From an uncultured Ruminococcus sp. (GTDB taxonomy: Bacteria > Bacillota > Clostridia > Oscillospirales > Ruminococcaceae): a stretch of 13,108 nt of DNA. Positions 7,537 to 13,108 of this stretch are shown here, piece by piece. The translations under genes were made by a program, and so were the position numbers. Location of the stretch: assembly GCA_946404705.1 (NCBI GenBank), contig CAMJES010000029.1, forward strand, positions 1 through 13,108, read 5' to 3'. A model generated the notes under the pieces. It did not search any database and was not told the origin of the DNA. It was given only the letters and a program-made list of their open reading frames with translations. How positions within the stretch are numbered: position 1 is the first letter of the stretch; each line of letters opens with the position of its first letter.

Positions 7537-8988
7537 ATGGATTTAACAGCACAGAAAATCGGCGATCTGCGTTCAATGCTTGATAAAAAAGAGATCTCTG
7601 CAAAGGAACTTACGAACGCTTACCTCGACAGAATAAGCTCCGTGGACGATAAGCTTGAAAGCTTTATTACTGTTACCGCCGAGGCTGCCGAAAAAGCAGC
7701 TGAAAAGGCTCAGGAAATAATTAATAAGGGCGAGGCTTCCGCTCTTTGCGGTATTCCTCTTGCAATTAAGGACAATATCTGTACAGACGGCGTAAAAACT
7801 ACCTGCGCTTCCAAAATGCTCGAAGATTTTGTGCCTTTCTATAATGCGACCGTTATGGATAAGCTTGAAAATGAGGGAGCTGTAATGCTCGGCAAGGTTT
7901 CCATGGACGAATTTGCAATGGGCGGCTCAACACAGACCTCCGCATTTAAAAAGACAAAGAACCCTTACGACCTCGGAAGAGTTCCGGGCGGAAGCTCGGG
8001 CGGTTCAGCTGCTGCTGTAAGCGCATCACTCTGCGCTGCTGCTCTCGGTTCAGATACAGGCGGATCTATCAGACAGCCGTCTGCATTCTGCGGTGTAACA
8101 GGTCTTAAGCCGACATACGGCCGTGTTTCACGTTACGGACTTATTGCGTTCGCAAGCTCTCTCGACCAGATAGGCCCTATCGCAAAATCCGCTGAGGACT
8201 GTGCGATCATACTTAACGCGATCGCAGGCTATGACCCTCACGACGGTACTTCTTCCAAGAATGAAGTTCCCGATTTTACAGCTAAGATCGGTCAGGATAT
8301 CAAGGGAATGAAAATCGCCGTTCCTAAGGAATTCTATGCAGAGGGAATTGACGATGAAGTAAGAAATGCTGTTCTCAATGCCGCCGATTACTATAAATCT
8401 CTCGGTGCAGAGCTTGTTGACTGCTCAATGCCGTCACTTAAGTATGCAGTTGCTTCATATTATCTGATCTCTTCGGCTGAAGCGTCTTCAAACCTCTCAC
8501 GTTTTGACGGAATCAAATACGGTCACCGCTCCGAAGAGGGCGAGAACTTTGCGGAGCTTATCTCCAATTCAAGAAGAGAAGGCTTCGGCGAAGAAGTAAA
8601 AAGAAGAATAATGCTTGGAAACTATGCTCTTTCAAGCGGTTATTATGACGCTTATTACGGTAAAGCAATGGCTCTTAAGCAGAAGATCCGTGAAGAATAC
8701 GAAAGCATCTTCACAGGCTGCGATGTTATCCTTACACCGACCGCTCCGACTGTTGCTTACGGCGTAAACGAAAATATTTCCGACCCTGCAAAGATGTATC
8801 AGGCAGATATCTGCACAGTTACAGTCAATATTGCATCTCTCCCCGGAATTTCCACTACCTGCGGATATGATTCCAAGGGTATGCCTATCGGTATGTCGAT
8901 AATCGGCAAAAAGTGGGATGAAGCTACGATAATTCAGGCTGCTGACGCATTTGAAAAGAATTTCGCGCGTCAGAATGCAAGCCTTTAA
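7537..8988 (+). CDS. gatA: Asp-tRNA(Asn)/Glu-tRNA(Gln) amidotransferase subunit A
   Basis: GatA is the glutaminase subunit. It releases ammonia from glutamine and passes it to GatB for amidation of misacylated tRNA. The 483 residues contain the amidase signature GRVPGGSSGGSAAAVSA (147-163). The Ser-cisSer-Lys triad is intact: Lys78 in AIKDN, Ser153 in GGSSGG and Ser177 in GSDTGGSIRQP, in register with the known GatA numbering. A full-length C-terminal region including GCDVILTPTAP and LPGISTTCG is present. The start has AAAGGA (7522-7527). The tightly biased codons (AAG, CTT/CTC, GGT) suggest high expression. A free-standing amidase is unlikely, given gatC and gatB on either side. Confidence 0.97.
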   Translation: MDLTAQKIGDLRSMLDKKEISAKELTNAYLDRISSVDDKLESFITVTAEAAEKAAEKAQEIINKGEASALCGIPLAIKDNICTDGVKTTCASKMLEDFVPFYNATVMDKLENEGAVMLGKVSMDEFAMGGSTQTSAFKKTKNPYDLGRVPGGSSGGSAAAVSASLCAAALGSDTGGSIRQPSAFCGVTGLKPTYGRVSRYGLIAFASSLDQIGPIAKSAEDCAIILNAIAGYDPHDGTSSKNEVPDFTAKIGQDIKGMKIAVPKEFYAEGIDDEVRNAVLNAADYYKSLGAELVDCSMPSLKYAVASYYLISSAEASSNLSRFDGIKYGHRSEEGENFAELISNSRREGFGEEVKRRIMLGNYALSSGYYDAYYGKAMALKQKIREEYESIFTGCDVILTPTAPTVAYGVNENISDPAKMYQADICTVTVNIASLPGISTTCGYDSKGMPIGMSIIGKKWDEATIIQAADAFEKNFARQNASL

Positions 8989-9006
8989 GGAAAGGGGAAG
9001 AAGAAA

Positions 9007-10452
9007 ATGTCAGCATATATTCCTGTTATCGGTCTTGAAGTTCATGCCGAGCTTTTAACTAAATCAAAGGTTTTCTGTACCTGCAGCGCCGAATTCGGCG
9101 GAGGTAAGAACTCACGCTGCTGCCCCGTATGCTCGGGTATGCCGGGAACGCTCCCCGTTATCAACCAAACTGCTGTTGAGTACGCTGTAAAGGCAGGCTT
9201 TGCAATGGGCTGCGATATAAATAAATTCTCTGTTTTTGACAGAAAAAACTATTTCTATCCCGACCTTCCGAAGGCTTATCAGATCTCACAGCTTAATCTT
9301 CCGCTCTGCATCAATGGCGTTGTTCCTATCGAGTATGAGGAAGACGGCGTAAAGAAAACCAAGAATATCAGAATAAACAGAATCCACCTCGAAGAGGACG
9401 CAGGAAAGCTTATCCATGATGATCTGAACGGCGTTTCTCTCGCTGACTATAACCGCTGCGGCGTTCCGCTTATCGAGATCGTAACCGAGCCGGATATGTC
9501 GTCCGCTGCAGAAGCTAAGGCTTTCGTTGAGAAGGTTTCGCTGCTCCTCCAGTATGCAGGCGTCTGCGACTGTAAAATGGAGCAGGGTTCTATCCGTGCC
9601 GATGTCAACGTTTCTATCATGAAGCCGACCGATACAGAGTTCGGTACACGAACCGAGATGAAGAACCTTAACTCTATCAAGGCTATCGGCCGTGCGATCG
9701 ACTTCGAGATCTACCGTCAGGGCAAGCTGCTTGATATGGGCAAAAAGGTCGTTCAGGAAACAAGACGTTTCGATGACAATCGCGGCGAAACAAAGGCGAT
9801 GCGTTCAAAGGAAAACGCTCACGACTACCGTTATTTCCCCGAGCCTGATATTCTTCAGGTAAACTTTACCGATGAGCAGCTCGACGCAATAAAGAATTCG
9901 CTACCCGAGCTTCCTGCACAGCGTATCATGAGATATACAAACGAATACGGCTTGTCCGAAAATGACGCAAAGATACTTGTTGCAAACAAGATTCTCTCCG
10001 ATTTCTTTGACGCTGCTGTAAAAGCATATAATAATCCCAAGTCTATATGCAATTTCATCAACGGCGAGCTTATGAGAAGAATCAACCTCGGCGAGAGAAC
10101 GCGTGAAAATCGTGCGTTTACCGCTGAACAGCTTGCAAAGCTTGTTGAAATGGCAGATACCGAAAAGGTTTCCAAGAATGACGCTAAGGACATATTCAGA
10201 GAAATGTCCGATAAGGGCGGAGATCCCGAAGTTATCGCAAAGGATAAGGGACTGCTTATCAGCAATGACCTCGGCAAGGTCGCAGAGGTCATCGAAAAAG
10301 TCCTTGCCGAGAACGAAAAGGCTGTCGCTCAGTATAAGGGCGGCGATATGAAGGTGTTCGGCTTTATTATGGGTCAATGTACAAAGGCTCTTAAGGGCGT
10401 CTGCACACCGAAGGTCATTAAGGAAGAACTTGAAAAGAAACTCAAATCCTAA
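9007..10452 (+). CDS. gatB: Asp-tRNA(Asn)/Glu-tRNA(Gln) amidotransferase subunit B
   Basis: GatB binds the misacylated tRNA, activates the side-chain carboxylate with ATP and amidates it with ammonia channelled from GatA. The 481 residues begin with IGLEVHAEL (8-16). They carry a cysteine cluster (Cys24, Cys26, Cys39, Cys42 in CTC and CPVCSG) typical of the zinc site, HLEEDAGK (127-134), DYNRCGVPLIEIVTEPD (147-163), EQGSIRADVNVS (192-203) and HDYRYFPEPD (272-281). The C-terminal 60 or so residues form the YqeY-like tRNA-binding tail (about 425-478). The start has a purine-rich AAAGGGG site (8991-8997) nine bases upstream. It lies 18 bp after gatA and 21 bp before aspS in one operon. Confidence 0.97.
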   Translation: MSAYIPVIGLEVHAELLTKSKVFCTCSAEFGGGKNSRCCPVCSGMPGTLPVINQTAVEYAVKAGFAMGCDINKFSVFDRKNYFYPDLPKAYQISQLNLPLCINGVVPIEYEEDGVKKTKNIRINRIHLEEDAGKLIHDDLNGVSLADYNRCGVPLIEIVTEPDMSSAAEAKAFVEKVSLLLQYAGVCDCKMEQGSIRADVNVSIMKPTDTEFGTRTEMKNLNSIKAIGRAIDFEIYRQGKLLDMGKKVVQETRRFDDNRGETKAMRSKENAHDYRYFPEPDILQVNFTDEQLDAIKNSLPELPAQRIMRYTNEYGLSENDAKILVANKILSDFFDAAVKAYNNPKSICNFINGELMRRINLGERTRENRAFTAEQLAKLVEMADTEKVSKNDAKDIFREMSDKGGDPEVIAKDKGLLISNDLGKVAEVIEKVLAENEKAVAQYKGGDMKVFGFIMGQCTKALKGVCTPKVIKEELEKKLKS

Positions 10453-10473
10453 TTATGAAAGGTTGTTTTTGAA

Positions 10474-11790
10474 ATGGTTAAAGTTGGCGGAAATGATCTG
10501 CTCAATGAGTTCGACCTTGAGGATGCTCTCTCAAAGGTCGGACAGGAAATCGAAGTCTGCGCTTGCGTTCACAGCGTAAAGCAGATGAGCGGTTTTGCGT
10601 TTGTTACACTTCGTACAGCACGTTATCTTATCCAGTCTATATACAGCGCAGAAAATTGTTCAGATTCGCTTGATGGCGTAAAAGAAGGCTGCTTTGTAAA
10701 AGTTAAGGCTGAAGTCAAGAAAGAAGACAGAGCATTCAACGGTATTGAGCTTACACTCAAAAATATCGAGATCGTGTCAAAACCCGATTATGAATATCCT
10801 CTCCATGTTTCCAAGAGAAGACTCGGCTGCTCGCTTGATGTCAATCTCGACAACAGAAGCGTTGCACTCAGAAATCCTTATGAAAGAGCAACCTTCAAAT
10901 TTCAGGAGGGCGTTGTTTCCGGCTTCAGACAGTTTATGCTGGATAACAAATTCACCGAGATACACACTCCGAAGATCGTAGCTCAGGGCGCAGAGGGCGG
11001 CGCAAATATCTTCCACCTTGACTATTTCCAGAAGGATGCTTTTCTGAACCAGTCACCGCAGTTCTATAAGCAGACTGCTGTTGCATTTTTTGACAGAGTG
11101 TTTGAGATAGCTCCCGTTTACCGTGCAGAACGTCACGCAACTTCAAGACATCTTAACGAGTATATCGGTCTTGACTTTGAAATGGGATATATCAACGATA
11201 TGTATGACGTAATGAACATGGAAACCGCTATGCTCCGTTACCTTATGCAGTATCTTAAAGACAATTATCAGCCCGAGATAAAGATCCTCGATGCCGATAT
11301 CCCCGAAATAACTGAGATCCCTGCAATAAAGTTCGAAGAAGCTGTTGAGCTTATCAAGGGCAGCCGTTCGAAGAACAAGTTTGACCTTGAACCCGAGGAT
11401 GAAGTTTTCCTTTGCGACTGGGCAAAGAAGGAGTACGGTACAGAGTTCATATTTGTAACGAATTTCCCGTCCTCAAAGCCTCCGTTCTATGCAATGAACG
11501 ATAAGGACGACCCGAGAACTGCCTGCAAGTTTGACCTGCTTTTCAGAGGTCTTGAGATAACAACAGGCGGTCAGCGTATCCATAACTATGAAGAACAGAT
11601 CGAAAAGATGAAGGCTCAGGGACTTGACCCCGAGGACTTCAAATCCTATCTTGAGGTTCATAAGTATGGTCTGCCTCCTCACGGCGGCCTTGGAATCGGT
11701 CTTGAAAGACTTGTTATGAAGCTTCTGAACCAGCAGAACATCCGTCAAGCTTCAATGTTCCCAAGAGATCTCAACAGACTTCTTCCGTAA
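10474..11790 (+). CDS. aspS: Archaeal-type aspartate--tRNA ligase, probably non-discriminating (Asp/Asn)
   Basis: This class IIb synthetase charges tRNA with aspartate. At 438 residues it lacks the large GAD insertion of the roughly 590-residue bacterial AspRS, so it is the short archaeal/eukaryotic type. Visible are an OB-fold anticodon domain (about 24-100), motif 1 with FTEIHTPKI (160-168), SPQFYKQ (194-200), motif 2 with YRAERHATSRHL (216-227), ITTGGQRIH (362-370) and motif 3 GGLGIGLERLV (404-414, Arg412). Position 33 is His (ACVH). From memory, His at this site is associated with non-discriminating archaeal-type enzymes and Trp with discriminating ones. The loop proline said to aid tRNA-Asn recognition is not obvious (AFNG, 87-90). 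Linkage to gatCAB supports a role in making Asp-tRNA-Asn. AsnRS is a less likely alternative. AAAGG (10458-10462) precedes the ATG. Confidence 0.9.
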   Translation: MVKVGGNDLLNEFDLEDALSKVGQEIEVCACVHSVKQMSGFAFVTLRTARYLIQSIYSAENCSDSLDGVKEGCFVKVKAEVKKEDRAFNGIELTLKNIEIVSKPDYEYPLHVSKRRLGCSLDVNLDNRSVALRNPYERATFKFQEGVVSGFRQFMLDNKFTEIHTPKIVAQGAEGGANIFHLDYFQKDAFLNQSPQFYKQTAVAFFDRVFEIAPVYRAERHATSRHLNEYIGLDFEMGYINDMYDVMNMETAMLRYLMQYLKDNYQPEIKILDADIPEITEIPAIKFEEAVELIKGSRSKNKFDLEPEDEVFLCDWAKKEYGTEFIFVTNFPSSKPPFYAMNDKDDPRTACKFDLLFRGLEITTGGQRIHNYEEQIEKMKAQGLDPEDFKSYLEVHKYGLPPHGGLGIGLERLVMKLLNQQNIRQASMFPRDLNRLLP

Positions 11791-11912
11791 CAAAAATGCA
11801 ACTTATAAATCGATATTTTTCAAAAAATAGCTAATTTTGCGAGAATTACCGCAATAAAATCGGCTATTGTGCAAGAATATAAAAATTTTTCTGCATTTTT
11901 TGAAAAAGGGTA
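11791..11912. other. AT-rich gap after aspS with imperfect hairpins, no gene
   Basis: No coding frame is supported here. The segment 11826-11868 can fold into an imperfect hairpin: AATAGC (11826-11831) pairs with GCTATT (11863-11868), and TTGCG (11837-11841) pairs with CGCAA (11850-11854) around an eight-base loop. No T-tract follows, so it is not a standard terminator. A separate 9-base inverted repeat (AAAAATGCA at 11792-11800 and TGCATTTTT at 11892-11900) encloses the hairpin. Together these might end the aspS transcript or protect its 3' end. No clear intrinsic terminator for the gatCAB-aspS operon was seen before the next promoter. Confidence 0.4.
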
Positions 11913-11941
11913 TTGACAAAACGGTTTTTATAGTGTATTAT
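11913..11941 (+). promoter_or_regulatory. Sigma-A promoter for type III glutamine synthetase
   Basis: A consensus TTGACA (11913-11918) and TATTAT (11936-11941) are separated by exactly 17 bases. Transcription should start near 11948. The promoter lies upstream of a strong terminator hairpin, so the transcript has a leader of about 100 bases before the glnN start, leaving room for attenuation. No sigma-54 (GG-N10-GC) site was noticed. Confidence 0.85.
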
Positions 11942-11966
11942 ATAACTGTAATCAATTTTAATACAA

Positions 11967-11982
11967 GAAGCAATGACGCTTC
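11967..11982 (+). promoter_or_regulatory. Candidate antiterminator hairpin with A-N-N-G hexaloop (ANTAR-type target)
   Basis: GAAGC (11967-11971) pairs perfectly with GCTTC (11978-11982), leaving the six-base loop AATGAC. Loop positions 1 and 4 are A and G, the two bases conserved in RNA targets of ANTAR-domain antiterminators. The 3' arm and last loop base overlap the first six bases of the terminator's 5' arm, so the two folds exclude each other. Known ANTAR targets have two such hairpins, and a second one was not found in the short upstream leader. The call is therefore tentative. Confidence 0.45.
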
Positions 11983-12017
11983 AGCAGACGGGGATACTGT
12001 CTGCTGGGGCGCTTTTT
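11977..12017 (+). terminator. Leader terminator (attenuator) ahead of glnN
   Basis: CGCTTCAGCAGAC (11977-11989) pairs with GTCTGCTGGGGCG (11999-12011) over 13 bp, two of them G-T wobbles, and two further pairs can close the loop to five bases. A five-T run follows at 12013-12017. This is a strong intrinsic terminator located after the glnN promoter and about 30 bases before the glnN start. It would terminate transcripts early unless an antitermination event occurs. It could also stop read-through from aspS. Confidence 0.85.
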
Positions 12018-12046
12018 GTTATCTTTTGATTGGGAGGAAATTTATT

Positions 12047-13108
12047 ATGTCAGAGTTAGTTAATCAGGGAGTTAAAAGTGTTCCGGATTATTTCGGATGC
12101 AACGTTTTTAACGAAGAAGTCATGAAAGCAAGACTTCCTAAGAATGTTTACAAGTCCTTGCTTAAAACAAAGCAGCTCGGTACGCCGCTCGATACAGATG
12201 TTGCAGAGGTCGTTGCTTCCGCAATGAAGGAATGGGCTATTGAAAAGGGCGCAACACACTATACACATTGGTTCCACCCGATGACAGGCGTTACTGCTGA
12301 AAAGCACGATTCATTTATTTCTCCTACGGCAGACGGAAAGGTTATCATGGAATTCTCGGGCAAAGAGCTTATCAAGGGTGAGCCTGACGCTTCTTCTTTC
12401 CCGTCCGGCGGTCTTCGTGCTACATTTGAAGCAAGAGGCTATACAGCTTGGGATCCAACTTCACCTGCGTTCGTTAAGGACGGCTCACTCTATATTCCTA
12501 CTGCATTCTGTTCTTACACAGGCGAAATTCTCGATAAGAAAACACCGCTTCTTCGTTCAATGGAAGTTCTTTCCGAGCAGGCTCTTCGTATTGTAAGACT
12601 TTTCGGCAATACAACTGCAACAAGAGTTACCACAACAGTAGGCCCCGAACAGGAATACTTCCTTGTCGACAAGATGCTTTACGACCAGCGTGAAGACCTT
12701 ATCCTCACAGGCAGAACCCTTTTCGGCGCAAAGGCACCTAAGGGTCAGGAACTTGAGGATCACTACTTCGGCAATATCAAAACAAGAGTTCAGGAATATA
12801 TGAAGGATCTCGATGAAGAGCTTTGGAAGCTTGGTATTTGCTCCAAGACAAAGCACAACGAGGTTGCTCCTGCACAGCACGAAATGGCTCCTATTTTCAC
12901 AACTTCAAACGTTGCTGCAGACCAGAACGCTCTTACAATGGAGATCATGAAGAAAGTCGCTCTCCGCCACGGATTTGTCTGCCTCCTTCACGAAAAGCCT
13001 TATGCAGGCGTTAACGGTTCAGGTAAGCACAACAACTGGTCAATGTCCACCAATGACGGACAGAACCTCCTTGAACCGGGCGATAACCCCAAGGAAAACT
13101 TCCAGTTC
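12047..13108 (+). CDS. glnN: Type III glutamine synthetase, 3' end beyond window
   Basis: Glutamine synthetase makes glutamine from glutamate, ammonia and ATP. This is the large type III form (about 700 residues in the family), of which the first 354 are present with the frame still open at base 13108. Signatures include HYTHWFHPMTG (71-81), TAEKHDSFISP (83-93), GEPDASSFPSGGLRATFEAR (111-130), GYTAWDPTSPAF (131-142), GPEQEYFL (199-206, metal-binding glutamates), KHNEVAPAQHE (269-279) and AGVNGSGKHNNWS (320-332). Type I enzymes are shorter and lack the N-terminal GSIII region. The ATG has a GGGAGG site (12031-12036). Lysine codons are about 21 AAG to 6 AAA by hand count, a bias suggesting high expression. 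Regulation by leader attenuation is likely. The enzyme supplies glutamine, the amide donor for GatCAB encoded just upstream. Confidence 0.96.
   Translation, partial: MSELVNQGVKSVPDYFGCNVFNEEVMKARLPKNVYKSLLKTKQLGTPLDTDVAEVVASAMKEWAIEKGATHYTHWFHPMTGVTAEKHDSFISPTADGKVIMEFSGKELIKGEPDASSFPSGGLRATFEARGYTAWDPTSPAFVKDGSLYIPTAFCSYTGEILDKKTPLLRSMEVLSEQALRIVRLFGNTTATRVTTTVGPEQEYFLVDKMLYDQREDLILTGRTLFGAKAPKGQELEDHYFGNIKTRVQEYMKDLDEELWKLGICSKTKHNEVAPAQHEMAPIFTTSNVAADQNALTMEIMKKVALRHGFVCLLHEKPYAGVNGSGKHNNWSMSTNDGQNLLEPGDNPKENFQF

Noticed and set aside
9447..10377. Several 77-158-residue minus-strand frames opposite gatB
   Set aside because: They are antisense shadows of a confidently identified gene, with no ribosome sites or recognisable domains.
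10474..11790. Asparaginyl-tRNA synthetase instead of AspRS
   Set aside because: The short class IIb form can be confused with AsnRS, but the pattern SPQFYKQ, the motif 2 region and linkage to gatCAB fit archaeal-type AspRS better.
11948..12046. Glutamine riboswitch (glnA RNA) in the glnN leader
   Set aside because: That riboswitch class is known mainly from cyanobacteria and marine sequences, and I do not see its multi-stem junction. The leader is too short and is explained by a terminator with a competing hairpin.
12557..12880. 107-residue minus-strand frame opposite glnN
   Set aside because: Antisense shadow inside a conserved glutamine synthetase region; no independent evidence.

Overview
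The window looks like chromosomal DNA from a low-to-moderate GC anaerobic Firmicute, most likely in the Clostridia and perhaps Oscillospiraceae/Ruminococcaceae. The evidence is an archaeal-type aspartyl-tRNA synthetase beside gatCAB, a type III glutamine synthetase, a SpoVB-like flippase, strong AGGAGG-type ribosome binding sites and sigma-A promoters. The lineage is inferred from gene content and style, not from a database match. No mobile element, CRISPR array, rRNA or tRNA gene was seen.

Bases 1-48 are not genomic. They match the 3' 48 bases of the Illumina P5/TruSeq universal adapter, so the real sequence begins at about base 49. This cuts off the C-terminus of the first gene, a minus-strand SpoVB/MATE-type flippase (genuine codons about 51-1463), and creates a false stop codon inside the adapter.

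A short divergent region (1464-1584) carries a near-consensus promoter for a rightward gene set, about 1585-7067: murD, two tandem M42 metallopeptidases of 339 residues each, a GNAT acetyltransferase and a PLP-dependent methionine gamma-lyase-like (YnbB) enzyme. Gaps are 0-18 bp, and the set ends at an intrinsic terminator (7078-7115). MurD adds D-glutamate to the peptidoglycan precursor. The peptidases and the PLP enzyme suggest peptide and amino-acid turnover, but a shared pathway is only inferred.

A second unit starts from a strong extended -10 promoter (7145-7173) and encodes gatC, gatA, gatB and aspS (7216-11790). The archaeal-type AspRS may charge both tRNA-Asp and tRNA-Asn, and GatCAB would then amidate Asp-tRNA-Asn to Asn-tRNA-Asn (and/or Glu-tRNA-Gln to Gln-tRNA-Gln). 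The unit is a coherent indirect amide aminoacyl-tRNA module, with glutamine as the usual amide donor.

The 256-bp gap 11791-12046 is the most interesting part. It holds an AT-rich imperfect hairpin and then a consensus promoter (TTGACA-17-TATTAT). The promoter drives a short leader with a strong intrinsic terminator placed before the ribosome binding site of a type III glutamine synthetase gene (glnN), which runs off the right end of the window. The leader also holds a 5-bp hairpin with a hexaloop of the A-N-N-G type bound by ANTAR antiterminators, mutually exclusive with the terminator. An overlapping 18-codon reading frame has two consecutive glutamine codons in the 5' arm of the terminator. 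Both point to nitrogen- or glutamine-controlled transcription attenuation. No wholly new multi-gene system was recognised; this leader is the best candidate for undescribed biology.
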